NCBI RefSeq assembly: GCF_010499245.1
Contig: NZ_JAAGOW010000001.1
Span: forward strand, 3,348,001 to 3,412,000
Direction: 5' to 3'
Length of the DNA stretch: 64,000 nt
DNA from: Variovorax sp. WS11
Lineage (GTDB): Bacteria; Pseudomonadota; Gammaproteobacteria; Burkholderiales; Burkholderiaceae_C
Made by a program: the position numbers and the translations under genes. Shown here piece after piece: positions 51,951 through 61,584 of this stretch (its first letter is position 1; every line of letters begins with the position of its first letter). The notes under the pieces are model-generated. The model ran no database searches. It had not been told where the DNA came from and saw nothing but the letters and a program-made list of their open reading frames with translations.

Positions 51951-52838
51951 ATGACGCAACGCAAAGGCATCATCCTCGCCGGAGGCTCCGGCACACGCCT
52001 GCATCCGGCCACGCTGGCGCTCAGCAAGCAGCTGCTGCCGGTGTACGACAAGCCGATGATCTACTACCCCCTCAGCACGCTGATGCTGGGCGGCATGCGC
52101 GACATCCTGGTCATCAGCACGCCGCAGGACACACCGCGCTTCCAGCAATTGCTGGGCGATGGGAGCCAGTGGGGCATCAACATCCAGTATGCGGTGCAGC
52201 CGAGCCCGGACGGGCTGGCGCAGGCGTTCATCATTGGTGACAAGTTCGTGGGGAATGCGCCGAGCGCCCTGGTGCTGGGCGACAACATCTTTTACGGCCA
52301 CGACCTCGTGCACCTGCTTTCCGATGCGGACGCCAAGCAGAAGGGTGCAACGGTCTTCGCCTATCACGTGCATGACCCGGAGCGCTATGGCGTGGTCGCG
52401 TTCGATGCCAAGGGCAAGGCCAGCAGCATCGAGGAAAAGCCCGCCAAGCCAAAGAGCAGCTATGCGGTGACCGGCCTCTACTTCTACGACAACCAGGTCG
52501 TCGATATCGCCAAGGCGGTGAAGCCAAGCGCGCGCGGCGAGCTGGAGATCACTGCTGTCAACCAAGCCTACCTGGAGCGCGGCCAGCTCAATGTGCAGAT
52601 CATGCAGCGGGGCTATGCCTGGCTGGACACGGGCACGCACGAAAGCCTGCTCGAAGCCGGGCAGTTCATCGCTACGCTGGAGCATCGGCAAGGACTCAAG
52701 ATCGCGTGCCCCGAGGAAATCGCATGGCGCCACGGCTTTATCGACGCCGAGCAGCTCGCGGCCCTCGCGAAGCCGCTGGAGAAGAGCGGTTACGGCAAGT
52801 ACCTGAACCACCTGCTGACGGACGGGGTGCGGTCGTGA
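51951..52838 (+). CDS. rmlA: Glucose-1-phosphate thymidylyltransferase
   Basis: A 295-residue nucleotidyltransferase making dTDP-glucose from glucose 1-phosphate and dTTP, the first and feedback-controlled step of rhamnose synthesis. The N-terminal [19 protein letters not shown] loop, [24 protein letters not shown] and [20 protein letters not shown] are conserved, as is [15 protein letters not shown]. Full length, no unusual changes. It overlaps rmlC by four bases. Confidence 0.96.
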   Translation: MTQRKGIILAGGSGTRLHPATLALSKQLLPVYDKPMIYYPLSTLMLGGMRDILVISTPQDTPRFQQLLGDGSQWGINIQYAVQPSPDGLAQAFIIGDKFVGNAPSALVLGDNIFYGHDLVHLLSDADAKQKGATVFAYHVHDPERYGVVAFDAKGKASSIEEKPAKPKSSYAVTGLYFYDNQVVDIAKAVKPSARGELEITAVNQAYLERGQLNVQIMQRGYAWLDTGTHESLLEAGQFIATLEHRQGLKIACPEEIAWRHGFIDAEQLAALAKPLEKSGYGKYLNHLLTDGVRS

Positions 52839-53383
52839 AGGTCACGCGTACTTCAATTCCCGATGTGCTCGTGATCGAGCCGAAGGTGTTTGGCGATGCG
52901 CGCGGGTTCTTCTACGAGAGCTTCAACGGCAAGGCCTTCGATGAGGCGGTCGGCCGGCACGTGGAGTTCCTGCAGGACAACCATTCGCGGTCGGTGAAGG
53001 GCGTGCTGCGCGGGCTGCACTACCAGATTCAGCAGCCGCAAGGGAAGCTGGTGCGCGTGGTGCGTGGCGCGGTTTTCGATGTCGCGGTGGACATCCGCAA
53101 GTCATCGCCGACCTTCGGGCAATGGGTGGGCGTGGAGCTCACCGAAGAGAATCACAAGCAGTTGTGGGTGCCTGAGGGTTTTGCGCATGGCTTCATGGTG
53201 ACCAGCGAGTCGGCCGACTTTCTCTACAAGACGACGAGCTACTACGCACCCGAGCATGAACGCTCAATCGCCTGGAACGACACCACCTTGAACATTCGTT
53301 GGCAGGATATCGGCATGGAACCTCAGTTGTCGGTCAAGGACGCGGCCGCCGTTGCATTCCGCTCTGCCGACCTGTTTGACTGA
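52835..53383 (+). CDS. rmlC: dTDP-4-dehydrorhamnose 3,5-epimerase
   Basis: A 182-residue cupin-fold epimerase acting before RmlD. The signature [12 protein letters not shown], then [19 protein letters not shown] (catalytic His) and [11 protein letters not shown] are complete, with the Tyr/Asp region at [15 protein letters not shown]. The start is GTG at 52835, giving GTGA overlap with the rmlA stop. Order rmlB-D-A-C is common in Burkholderiales surface-glycan loci. Confidence 0.96.
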   Translation: MKVTRTSIPDVLVIEPKVFGDARGFFYESFNGKAFDEAVGRHVEFLQDNHSRSVKGVLRGLHYQIQQPQGKLVRVVRGAVFDVAVDIRKSSPTFGQWVGVELTEENHKQLWVPEGFAHGFMVTSESADFLYKTTSYYAPEHERSIAWNDTTLNIRWQDIGMEPQLSVKDAAAVAFRSADLFD

Positions 53384-53403
53384 GTTACATCGAGAACAAC
53401 TGC

Positions 53404-54468
53404 ATGCTTGAATTTACGGGCGAACGGTTCATTCCTTCGGAAGGCGGCGAGATCCGCTATGAGCACATGCACCGCTACTGTTGGGCTCAAGCCCTGTGCC
53501 GTGGCCGCACGGTGCTCGATATCGCGTGCGGGGAAGGATATGGATCTGCGTTGCTTGCCCAAGTGGCCGAATCCGTGATCGGAGTCGATATTTCGCAGGA
53601 CGCCGTGAACCACGCGAGCCGCAACTATTCCGCTCAAGCGAACTTGCGCTTCATTCAAGGTAGCGCGACGCGCGTACCCGTGGACGACGCCAGTGTCGAT
53701 GTGCTGGTCTCATTCGAGACATTGGAGCATCTTGCAGAGCAAGAGCAGATGCTTGGGGAACTGCGGCGTGTTCTCAAGCCAAGCGGCATCCTGGTCATTT
53801 CGTCGCCCAACAAGCAGGTCTATTCCGACGATCGAAACTATGTGAACGAGTTTCACGTCAAAGAGCTCTACTTCGATGAACTAGATGCGTTGCTGCATCG
53901 GCACTTTGGCGCAGTTCGCTATTTTGGTCAGCGCTTTCTCACGGCCTCCGCCTTGCTGCCGGTCGATTCAGCCGCAGGCCACTACGAGGCGCTGCTCCTG
54001 GAGCAGGGGCGCGCTCATTCCAAGACCTTCAATCCAGAAAAAAGCATGTACTTCGTCGCGGTGTGTGCGGCGAGTGAAGACATGTTGCCCGTGGTGAAGC
54101 CCAACCTGTTCATCGAGGACGGGAGCGATCTGTACAGCGTTCAGCAGGACGTGATGCGATGGGCATCGGGATTGGACCGCGAACACAAGGAACTCGCCGC
54201 CACGCATGTGAAGCTCCAGTCCGAGTTTGATGAACGCACTGCCTGGGCGCTGCGTCTGGATGCGGAGCGGCAGCAACAAGCGTCGGAGCAAGAAGCATTG
54301 CAGCGGAGTCTTGTTGAAAGCGCGAGTCGTGCGGAGTCGGCCGAGAAGGCCTTGGCCGCTGCATCGGCGAGCTCTTCGGAAGCCAAGCGTGAACTCGCCG
54401 CTTTGACGGGCTCTCGATTGTGGAGGCTCATGACACCGTTCCGATGGCTCGGTCGACTGTTCGCCTAG
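53404..54468 (+). CDS. SAM-dependent methyltransferase with C-terminal coiled coil
   Basis: A 354-residue class I methyltransferase. Motif I TVLDIACGEGYGSALLAQ, motif II FIGVD-type acid in VIGVDISQDAV, and VSFETLEHLAEQEQMLGELRRVLKPSG are typical of Methyltransf_11 members. From about residue 235 to 335 runs a long heptad-rich helix (HVKLQSEFDERTAWALRLD onward), ending in GSRLWRLMTPFRWLGRLFA, an amphipathic basic-aromatic end found on many glycan-assembly enzymes. It may methylate a chain end or sugar at the membrane. It begins 20 bases after rmlC, as a likely operon member. Lower GC than rml genes. Confidence 0.8.
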   Translation: MLEFTGERFIPSEGGEIRYEHMHRYCWAQALCRGRTVLDIACGEGYGSALLAQVAESVIGVDISQDAVNHASRNYSAQANLRFIQGSATRVPVDDASVDVLVSFETLEHLAEQEQMLGELRRVLKPSGILVISSPNKQVYSDDRNYVNEFHVKELYFDELDALLHRHFGAVRYFGQRFLTASALLPVDSAAGHYEALLLEQGRAHSKTFNPEKSMYFVAVCAASEDMLPVVKPNLFIEDGSDLYSVQQDVMRWASGLDREHKELAATHVKLQSEFDERTAWALRLDAERQQQASEQEALQRSLVESASRAESAEKALAAASASSSEAKRELAALTGSRLWRLMTPFRWLGRLFA

Positions 54469-54499
54469 ATAGCGATCGCCTACTCGTCAGTGGTCTGGC

Positions 54500-55261
54500 T
54501 CAAGCCCGCGTCGCGACAATCGTGAACAACTCATAAGCGCGGCCCAGGTGGGGCTGGGTGTGTGTCGAGACCTTGGCGGATTTGAATCCCATCGCCCCGA
54601 GGAAATGCACGAGAAAATCGGTGCTGAACTCCCACCAAGTGTCCCATCGGTTGTTCTCTGCATTGGGCACGAGCCGACAGATCGGCGAGCCCTCGAGCTC
54701 GGGGAAGTAGAGGTCTGTGATGATCAGTGACTTCGCGCGATTCGCGCATTGCTCGACGATCTGCAGCGGAGCTCGGGTGTGCAGCAGCAGCGAACCCATG
54801 ACCGCAACGTCGAAGTCGTCAATGGCGGCTGGCAGGTTGTACGCATCCGCATAGGCGAGCTGCGCTTTCGAGTTGTAGGCGGCGTGATTAAACCACCACG
54901 AGTTCTTCAGCCGATGCATTACCTGGTGGCGTGGGCCAAACAGTGGCTCGAGCACAGCGGATGGATATGGAACGAAGTCCCAACCCGGGTCGTCCTGCAC
55001 TTCTACGGAAAACACCTGGGCACCGCGGCGCTCCATTTCGAAAGTCAGGAATCCGCTCGCGGGGCCGATTTCCAAAGCGCGCTTGCCAGCAAAGTCGAAG
55101 CCGCCGAGATATTCCGTCAAGCCGTTGCGAAGGTCCCAGTCGCCCTGGACGATGCCATGACCGGGGACCTCCATCGTGTGATAAAAGTGGCAGTCCGCAA
55201 GGCGAAGGCCGAGACGAGGGTTTGCAAGCAGGGAGTTGCTGCTTGTGTCTGTAGGCGTCAT
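54500..55261 (-). CDS. SAM-dependent methyltransferase
   Basis: A 253-residue methyltransferase. Motif I is RALEIGPASGFLTFEMERRG with the acid of motif II in VFSVEVQDDPGWD. DFDVAVMGSLLLHTRAPLQI and SLIITDLYFPE complete the Rossmann fold. The family looks like the DUF1698/tRNA-mo5U34-like group used in glycan loci, but a substrate cannot be given. The start is taken as ATG at 55261; a TTG four codons upstream exists. It is convergent with the preceding coiled-coil methyltransferase, 31 bases apart. Confidence 0.75.
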   Translation of the reverse strand: MTPTDTSSNSLLANPRLGLRLADCHFYHTMEVPGHGIVQGDWDLRNGLTEYLGGFDFAGKRALEIGPASGFLTFEMERRGAQVFSVEVQDDPGWDFVPYPSAVLEPLFGPRHQVMHRLKNSWWFNHAAYNSKAQLAYADAYNLPAAIDDFDVAVMGSLLLHTRAPLQIVEQCANRAKSLIITDLYFPELEGSPICRLVPNAENNRWDTWWEFSTDFLVHFLGAMGFKSAKVSTHTQPHLGRAYELFTIVATRA

Positions 55262-55436
55262 TGCGGGGTCCAAGGTATTGTTGTTGTTCGGCCCCCCTGG
55301 GCGCTACCCGAGAAGCGATCGACGGTGTGGCAGCTTACTCGGATTTCATGTGCCCGCCACCATCGACCTCTAAGGACTGCCGGTGCCCTTCGAGCGATAC
55401 GCCGACCGACGCTAGCCTGGTGCCAAAAAAAGCGCG

Positions 55437-56483
55437 CTAGGCCCCGCGCCGCACCACGATCCCCACCGACGTGCAGGCGTAGCCCGCGAGCAGCAGCTTC
55501 AGATGAATGTTGCCCATGTAGGGCGGCACATCGACGTGATAGTCCAGGACGTGCGCCATGGGGCCAATCCTGAACTCTTCGACCTCGTGCCCGCGCTCTC
55601 GTAGCCTGCGGACCAACTCCTCCATGTCGCGCCGACGGTAGATCACCGTCTCGCCGGTTTCGACCGTGGCCTCGTTGGACGAAGCGTTGAACTCGGTGGT
55701 GTGCACGGCCACGCCGCTCGGGTGCAGCGTCTTCTCCACTGCGTTCACCACGAACTGCATGCCCGCCTCGAGCGAGCCCAGGTGCTCGAAGCAGCAGGAC
55801 GACCAGTTGAAGTCGTAGCCCGTGAATTCGGGGCCGATCGCGGTCATGTCGCAGTAGGCGTGCGTGACATGCTGGGCGAGCTTGTCGTCGGGAACGATGG
55901 CCGGGTAGCTCAGTCCGGCCAGCGCCGTGCTGTGCTGGTTCGTGGACGACCAGGCAGCCGTCATCGGCAGATCCAGCGGGGCATCCGTGGCGGTGATGTT
56001 CGCGCCCATGCCGGCGAAAGCCGCGGGCAAGGGTTCCCGCCCCACACCGAACACCAGCCCGCGCGCGCCGGGCGAGACGGCACCGGACTCCAGCAGCTTG
56101 TGCAGCACGAACACCCACTCCCATTGCTTGCGGTGGAAGCGCGGGCGCTCGCCGATCAGCTTGCATAGCTGCATGAACCGGGGGTGATAGAAGTCCTCGG
56201 CCTGGCAGTTCGAGAACTCAAGAAAGGGCGCGGCTGAGTCGACCTGGTCGAAGCTGGGGTCGGGCGAGAAGGTGTCAAAGCGCGTGTGGTGGAGCTCAGC
56301 CGCTACGGCGTTGAGTTGGGTCTTGAGGCCGTCGATCTCCGCGTTCTGCACGGTGAGTTGTTGCTCCAGCTGTCCCAAACGCGCAGCGTTCGCGGCGCTG
56401 CTAGTCTGGGCGATCTGTTCGAAGCGGGTTCGCGCCCGCGCCCAGAACGGGCGCAGCATGGTCTTGGCGAGGCTCTTGAGCAT
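55437..56483 (-). CDS. Coiled-coil SAM methyltransferase-like protein
   Basis: About 348 residues. The N-terminus is a basic amphipathic helix (MLKSLAKTMLRPFWARARTR) followed by a coiled coil (LGQLEQQLTVQNAEIDGLKT, to about residue 65). The C-terminal two-thirds is a Rossmann-like methyltransferase: GLVFGVGREPLPAAFAGMG, ATDAPLDLPM, SCCFEHLGSLEAGMQFVVNAV and LHPSGVAVHTTEFN. The start is uncertain; ATG 56483 matches the helix start seen in similar proteins, while ATG 56609 would add 42 residues without features. Probably membrane-associated glycan methylation. Confidence 0.7.
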   Translation of the reverse strand: MLKSLAKTMLRPFWARARTRFEQIAQTSSAANAARLGQLEQQLTVQNAEIDGLKTQLNAVAAELHHTRFDTFSPDPSFDQVDSAAPFLEFSNCQAEDFYHPRFMQLCKLIGERPRFHRKQWEWVFVLHKLLESGAVSPGARGLVFGVGREPLPAAFAGMGANITATDAPLDLPMTAAWSSTNQHSTALAGLSYPAIVPDDKLAQHVTHAYCDMTAIGPEFTGYDFNWSSCCFEHLGSLEAGMQFVVNAVEKTLHPSGVAVHTTEFNASSNEATVETGETVIYRRRDMEELVRRLRERGHEVEEFRIGPMAHVLDYHVDVPPYMGNIHLKLLLAGYACTSVGIVVRRGA

Positions 56484-56632
56484 CCAGCGAGGATAGTGCA
56501 GACGCGCAGCATGCCATTGGCGTTCGAATTCCGCGACCCCTGCGTCATGATTCTGAGGCGTCGGGCCTTCTACGAGCGCGGCTTGATTCGGTCTGCACTT
56601 GGGGTGCATGAATATGCCCCACAGCTTGCGCT

Positions 56633-56707
56633 GCGGTCGATCCCCGCCACGCGTTCGATCTCGCGCTGACTGGCCCCGGCGGCCAGCAGGGGCTAGATGG
56701 TCGTTTG
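56633..56707 (-). mobile_element. IS21-type transposase (IstA) remnant
   Basis: Minus-strand reading gives QTTI, a stop, then PLLAAGASQREIERVAGIDR, very like the N-terminal HTH of IS21-family IstA proteins. The in-frame stop and the lack of any downstream IstA or IstB sequence show that it is dead. The rest of the 487-base gap 56484-56970 has no gene I can support. Family match is from memory. Confidence 0.45.
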
Positions 56708-56970
56708 CAGATGCGGCTCAAGACGTTCACTCCAGTGCCCTCCCAGGTGAGAGAGCGAAAAGTAACGTCCTCCCTAGCCCGATCCCAGGCAGCGCAAGCC
56801 GCGCTCCAGCGCGTCAGCGCGTCGCCGGGGCCCAAGGCCGGAACCAGGAGCGCAGTCGCGCCCACGCATTGGGTTTGGATGAACCAAGCCGACAAGGGAC
56901 GTCTCGGCCAATTTTGATCGATCCAACTGCCGCTGGGACCAACTTTCTCCTTTGCAGCTAAGCTCGGCGG

Positions 56971-57669
56971 ATGATTCGACATAATTTGATGTGCAGCGTG
57001 TGCGGCGGCGCGGAGTTTTCTGCTCGCTCGATTCTCTGGCAGGGATTGATCGATGAATGGCAGATCTCCAGACGCGAGGCGGATTACATAGATCGCCAGC
57101 AAGGCGAGCAATGCACGCGATGCGGGGCGAACCTGCGATCCATTGCTTTGGCCCGCGCCATTCTCTCGTGCCTATGCATGAGTGGCACGCTCCAGGAGGC
57201 GATAGACACCCCCACTGGTCGTACGCTGCGCATTCTCGAATTGAATGAGGCCGGATCGCTCACGCCTACGATTCGAGGGTTCGGCGGTTATGTGTTCGGG
57301 AAGTATCCCGAGGTCGACATGCACGCTCTCCCCTACCCGGATGAGAGCTTCGACATCGTGGTCCATTCAGACACATTGGAGCACGTACCCAATCCGGTAC
57401 ATGGCCTCGAGGAGTGTCGGCGCGTTCTCAAGACTACAGGCGCCCTTTGCTTCACGGTGCCGATCATCGTTGGCAGGATGAGTCGCGATCGGACTGGTTT
57501 GCCGAAGAGCTTTCATGGCGATGCTGCAACGGCCACAGATGACCTGATCGTGCAGACAGAGTTTGGTGCAGATGCCTGGACATTTATCATGAACGCGGGC
57601 TTTTGCAGGGTCACGACGCATGCAGTCGAATACCCGACGGCCATAGCCTTCGCGGCCTTTAAGACCTGA
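56971..57669 (+). CDS. SAM methyltransferase-like protein with N-terminal zinc ribbon
   Basis: A 232-residue protein. Two CxxC pairs (Cys8/Cys11 in MCSVCGG and Cys48/Cys51 in QCTRCGAN) frame an N-terminal zinc-ribbon-like module. The C-terminal part is a methyltransferase: MHALPYPDESFDIVVHSDTL, EHVPNPVHGLEECRRVLKTTG and GALCFTVP. The glycine-rich motif I is degenerate (RILELNEAGSLTPTI), so SAM binding may be weak. Similar methyltransferases occur in O-antigen loci. Base use is less GC-rich than the rml genes. Confidence 0.72.
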   Translation: MIRHNLMCSVCGGAEFSARSILWQGLIDEWQISRREADYIDRQQGEQCTRCGANLRSIALARAILSCLCMSGTLQEAIDTPTGRTLRILELNEAGSLTPTIRGFGGYVFGKYPEVDMHALPYPDESFDIVVHSDTLEHVPNPVHGLEECRRVLKTTGALCFTVPIIVGRMSRDRTGLPKSFHGDAATATDDLIVQTEFGADAWTFIMNAGFCRVTTHAVEYPTAIAFAAFKT

Positions 57670-57703
57670 TCGGCTGCGTTGGATGCAACCAGCAAGGTGC
57701 CCT

Positions 57704-58906
57704 TCAACGTGGCGTTGGTTCGGCAACATCCGAGGTCGAGCCTCGCTTGCGCAGCCGCGCGATTGGCGATGGCCGAAAGATGGCCTTTGAAAAGCGAATG
57801 GCGGGGCTATCGACCAAGCGTTCAAATATCCACGCGACCGCGATCACGCACATCGTCGTCAACGCCAGAGACATTGCCGCTGCGCTCTCGCGCGCAAAGC
57901 CCTTTTCGCTGTGCATCCAATTGAACAACCCGCATCCGACCGAGAAGATGATCGGGAGATGGACCAAATACAGTGAGTAGGAAACACGCCCCAAAAACTG
58001 GGACACCCTGCCTAGCAAGAGCCGCTTGAATGCGCCTCCACGCACTCCATAGACCAACAGTGCTCCGCCGAGCACCGAGTACAAAGCCGAGCGAGTTTCG
58101 AACTCGAGCGGCATCAAATGAAACCACGCAAAAATAGCTGACTGGTCGACGCTGCCTAGGGCAATGCCGACCACTGCGGCCGCCCAAGCATGGATTGCGG
58201 TTTTCGGGCGCGGCATGTCACCTATATGGCTGCCAAGCAGGAACGCTAAGTAGAGTGGCCAGAGCATTGGGTCAAGGAAGAACACCAACGCCACGTAGAT
58301 CGCCGCTGCGACGATCTCGCGCCTGCCCGGCCAAGCCAGAGCCCTGTACGAGAATATGAGCATCGAGCCAAAAAACTCGATGCGCATCGTCCACAGTGCG
58401 GGGTTGTAGGCATGCTTGATGGTGAAGATGGATTCATAGAGTCCTTCTTTGAGAGCTGCCCCCAAGTCCGGTGGACCCTGAAGAATCTGGCTTGCCAGCC
58501 ACGCCGACGATGTGACCTGAACGGTCTCGACAGAGTGATAGGCGCCGAGCTTCATCAGCGAGTATGCCAGCATGACGCTGAAGAAGACCGGGATGCCCAA
58601 TCTGAAATAGCGACGGGCCACTTTGGATCTAAGAGCATCGATGTCACGCAGGTCTACGAAGGCGTTCGTAAGGACGTAGCCACTCAGCACGAAGAAAACT
58701 GAGACGGGAAATCTGCCGTTCCACAGAATCGAGAGAAATGGCGCCGACAGCATGCCGTCGAAGTGGCTCGCCTTCGCTCCGGATTGCGCAACCCAAGGAA
58801 AGAAGTGAACGAAACCCAGGGGAAACAACGCCAACAAGAAGTGCGAGGCAAACACATTCAACGCTGCCCACCCTCGCAATCCGTCAGCAGACTGGTCTTT
58901 TTCCAA
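57704..58906 (-). CDS. Acyltransferase family 3 membrane protein (OafA-like)
   Basis: A 400-residue integral membrane O-acyltransferase. It begins ADGLRGWAALNVFASHF, the AT3 family's first helix with a conserved Arg and His pair, then FFVLSGYVLTNAF and about nine further membrane segments, including LGRVSYSLYLVHLPIIF near the C-terminus. Such proteins transfer acetyl or other acyl groups to sugars of lipopolysaccharide, capsule or exopolysaccharide. It starts at ATG 58906 and stands apart from the next minus-strand genes by a 344-base gap. Confidence 0.9.
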   Translation of the reverse strand: MEKDQSADGLRGWAALNVFASHFLLALFPLGFVHFFPWVAQSGAKASHFDGMLSAPFLSILWNGRFPVSVFFVLSGYVLTNAFVDLRDIDALRSKVARRYFRLGIPVFFSVMLAYSLMKLGAYHSVETVQVTSSAWLASQILQGPPDLGAALKEGLYESIFTIKHAYNPALWTMRIEFFGSMLIFSYRALAWPGRREIVAAAIYVALVFFLDPMLWPLYLAFLLGSHIGDMPRPKTAIHAWAAAVVGIALGSVDQSAIFAWFHLMPLEFETRSALYSVLGGALLVYGVRGGAFKRLLLGRVSQFLGRVSYSLYLVHLPIIFSVGCGLFNWMHSEKGFARESAAAMSLALTTMCVIAVAWIFERLVDSPAIRFSKAIFRPSPIARLRKRGSTSDVAEPTPR

Positions 58907-59250
58907 GTGGAGATGCGCTCGAATAAATGATGAAGTGCGTGCGGTGGCACGGAGAAGATGCGGGCACTGCTGAAGTCGCTCACGCAGGCGAAATTATCAC
59001 ATCTGCTCGCGAACCGATCATCGTCTAGTGAAGTTGTCGTGATCGAATTTTGTCGAGCGTTCAGCTGGTGCGCGTTCACAGCGCCGCTCGGCAAGCGCCA
59101 ATCAGCGCCATGCACACCCTGCGATTCAGATGCCTCGCGCGTGAGATCCAGGCACCTACCCGTCCGTTTATACAAGTCGACGCCTCGTGATAGGCAACGG
59201 CTGATTCAAGTGCTAATCGTCTTGCAGAAATCAGAACCGAGTGCGAGGAC
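58907..59250. other. Intergenic stretch without a recognised gene
   Basis: A 344-base gap between the acyltransferase start and the YfhO-like gene's stop. One 102-codon plus-strand frame (58958-59266) has no recognisable motif and runs into the next gene. It probably carries the acyltransferase promoter; no clear -35/-10 pair or terminator is visible. Confidence 0.5.
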
Positions 59251-61584
59251 TCACGCGATCGACTGAATGGATCTCCGTGCTCTCCGGCGCAGCGCGATAA
59301 GGACGGCACAGGTCACCAGGGCCAGGATCGCAATGGGAATTGAGAACAGAAAGCTCTTTGGTCGATACCGAAATTCGATCTCGTGCTGCCCGGGTGGCAG
59401 TGCAACCGCCATCTGGCTACCGTTGACGCGAAGAATTCGGGCTCGGTCGCCGTCTATGGCCGCTTTCCACGCCTCGTCGAAGAACTCGTTCACAATCAAC
59501 ACGCCTTTGGTCGGGCATCGCGTCACCATGCTCATTCGACTGTCGGAGCGCCGAGTTTCACGGGCCTCGCACCTGGTTTGCGGTGGCGGGCCGGCGACAT
59601 CGATGTCCTCGGCCCGCACATACAGCAGCCCTTGAGACAGATCTGCGTTCGTGAGCTTCGCGGCGAAGTCGCCAAGACTCGCATACGTCCCGTCCACGGC
59701 AGTCAGCATCTGGCTATGCGGCAGGGCCTGCTTGGCTTCGTAGATGCTCAATGCGTCGACGCTTTCCAGAAACGAATAGCCACGAATCGCGTCTTCCTTG
59801 CAGGAATCGCAGATCAGATAACGTGCACCGAGCGCCTGAAAATAGTTGATTGACCGGGGGCCATGGTAGTAGAGCTCCTCGAACTGCCGGTACGGCGCCG
59901 GATTGAAGTACGCATTCAAGGTGCGGATGCCCTTGTACGATGCCAGCATGGACGCCATCTGCTTGTCGATGCTTCCGTCGAAGATCACTCGGTACTGGCG
60001 TTGCGGATCGAGTTGCGCGAGTCGGTCGAATACCTTGTCGAGTTGGCGTCCGCCACCGGTGTTGTAGGTACTGGTGTAGAGGGGCGCCGGAGTCCAGCGA
60101 ACATCGGCGGCGAGAAGCAGGAGGGCGCCAGAAGCCCACAGCGCACCGATGAGGAGATTTGACAGTCGCGAGGGCTTGCGGCTCGACCACAGGGTGATCG
60201 CGATCAGCAGAAGCAGAAACAGGATCGACGCCCACGGCGGCACCGGCGAAATGACTCGCCCGTCAGTCAGCAGCAGCAACGCCGTTCCCAGCGCCGCGAC
60301 GATCCAAAGTGAAGCGAGTTGCCCGAGCCTTCGAGCTGGCGTGGACGTCTCGGCGTCTGCGGATGCTCTGCGGCGCAACTGATCGATACCGAGGGCCGCG
60401 AGGGCGGCGATCGCGAACTGGAACAAGACGAGGAATCGGCTTGGCTCGCGAATCTTGTTCAGGATGGGGACGAGATAGTTCACGTGTGCCAGCCCGAGGT
60501 TGCTTCCCGTCGAGGAAATGATCGAGTAGATCGCGATGAAGACGAGTGCTTTTGTGATCCACGAGCCGAAGCAAGAGACCGCTGCGACGCCGGCCAGGGC
60601 AAGCGCGATCACTCCGACATAAGGGCTGCCGACGGCAGCGCCTTCTTGCCGGAAGAGTACGCCGGCAAGATCCCGAATGGACAACTGGTCGATCTGGAAG
60701 GCGGTGAAGGGAATGGGTGCATTCCCAACCACGGGAGGAAAGGGGCCGATCCAGCGGATCATGCCCTTGAATTCGAGGGCTGCCGGCATGAGCACCGGAG
60801 AGACGAGCATGCAAGCCAGCACACCGACCGCGATCAGCAGGGCGAGTGGATGCTTCGTCCGCTGCCATCCCTCGGCCAGCCCGATGCTTGCCCAGTGCGC
60901 AATCACGAAAATCACCGATAGCAAGATGGCGTGGATTAACGGTTGGGCTGGGGAGGCCAGTGCCAGGAGCACGATGCTCACCAAGGCCATGGCAACGAAA
61001 CTGGGCCGTCCAGGAAATCGAAAGATGCCGACGAGCCCGGCCAAGTAGAGGGGGAACCAGGCGTAGGGCGCGGTAATGTTCAGCCAGGCCGCGTATGTCA
61101 AGCTGTTCGCACTGAATGCGAACAGTCCGGCGCCGGCGACGGCCGCAATGCGCGAAGCACCGATGACTCTCAGGAACACGTAGGTGTTGATCTGCAGAAT
61201 CAGCAGGTGACCCAGCGTGATCCAGTGCATCGAATGGACAACCTCAGTCGGCGTCCGAAAAATAGGAAGCGATGCAAAGTACAACGGGTAGAGTGGCGAC
61301 AACTGCGGAAAGTTGTAGAGTGGCACGCCGCCGAGCACGGTATCCATGCGAAGCGGCCAGTCGCCGTGCGCAATGGACGCAGAGATCGACGACAGCACGG
61401 CGCCGATGAAGAACTCGTTGTCCATCAGTAGCGCAAACGAGCGATCGGGGGTGAACGCTCCGCGCAGAAAGAAGGCCCAGAGCGCTGCCAATACCAGGAG
61501 AGCTGCGATGCTCGATGCTCTGCTGGATCTCGGTATTCCGCCTTGTTCTCCGTGCTCAGCCGGCATCGGCATTCCTGAAGACAT
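59251..61584 (-). CDS. Large polytopic YfhO-like membrane protein, putative GtrC-type glycosyltransferase
   Basis: A 777-residue protein with about 12-14 membrane segments, a periplasmic loop near the N-terminus (LLMDNEFFIGAVLSSISASI, GGVPLYNFPQLSPLYPLYFA, as in GT-C-like YfhO proteins) and a large C-terminal extracytoplasmic domain ending FFDEAWKAAIDGDRARILRVNG and a last hydrophobic segment. YfhO-type proteins transfer sugar from polyprenyl phosphate to cell-surface polymers. It overlaps gtrA by 29 bases; ATGs at 61572 and 61566 (with AGGA six bases before the latter) are alternative starts. Confidence 0.82.
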   Translation of the reverse strand: MSSGMPMPAEHGEQGGIPRSSRASSIAALLVLAALWAFFLRGAFTPDRSFALLMDNEFFIGAVLSSISASIAHGDWPLRMDTVLGGVPLYNFPQLSPLYPLYFASLPIFRTPTEVVHSMHWITLGHLLILQINTYVFLRVIGASRIAAVAGAGLFAFSANSLTYAAWLNITAPYAWFPLYLAGLVGIFRFPGRPSFVAMALVSIVLLALASPAQPLIHAILLSVIFVIAHWASIGLAEGWQRTKHPLALLIAVGVLACMLVSPVLMPAALEFKGMIRWIGPFPPVVGNAPIPFTAFQIDQLSIRDLAGVLFRQEGAAVGSPYVGVIALALAGVAAVSCFGSWITKALVFIAIYSIISSTGSNLGLAHVNYLVPILNKIREPSRFLVLFQFAIAALAALGIDQLRRRASADAETSTPARRLGQLASLWIVAALGTALLLLTDGRVISPVPPWASILFLLLLIAITLWSSRKPSRLSNLLIGALWASGALLLLAADVRWTPAPLYTSTYNTGGGRQLDKVFDRLAQLDPQRQYRVIFDGSIDKQMASMLASYKGIRTLNAYFNPAPYRQFEELYYHGPRSINYFQALGARYLICDSCKEDAIRGYSFLESVDALSIYEAKQALPHSQMLTAVDGTYASLGDFAAKLTNADLSQGLLYVRAEDIDVAGPPPQTRCEARETRRSDSRMSMVTRCPTKGVLIVNEFFDEAWKAAIDGDRARILRVNGSQMAVALPPGQHEIEFRYRPKSFLFSIPIAILALVTCAVLIALRRRARRSIQSIA

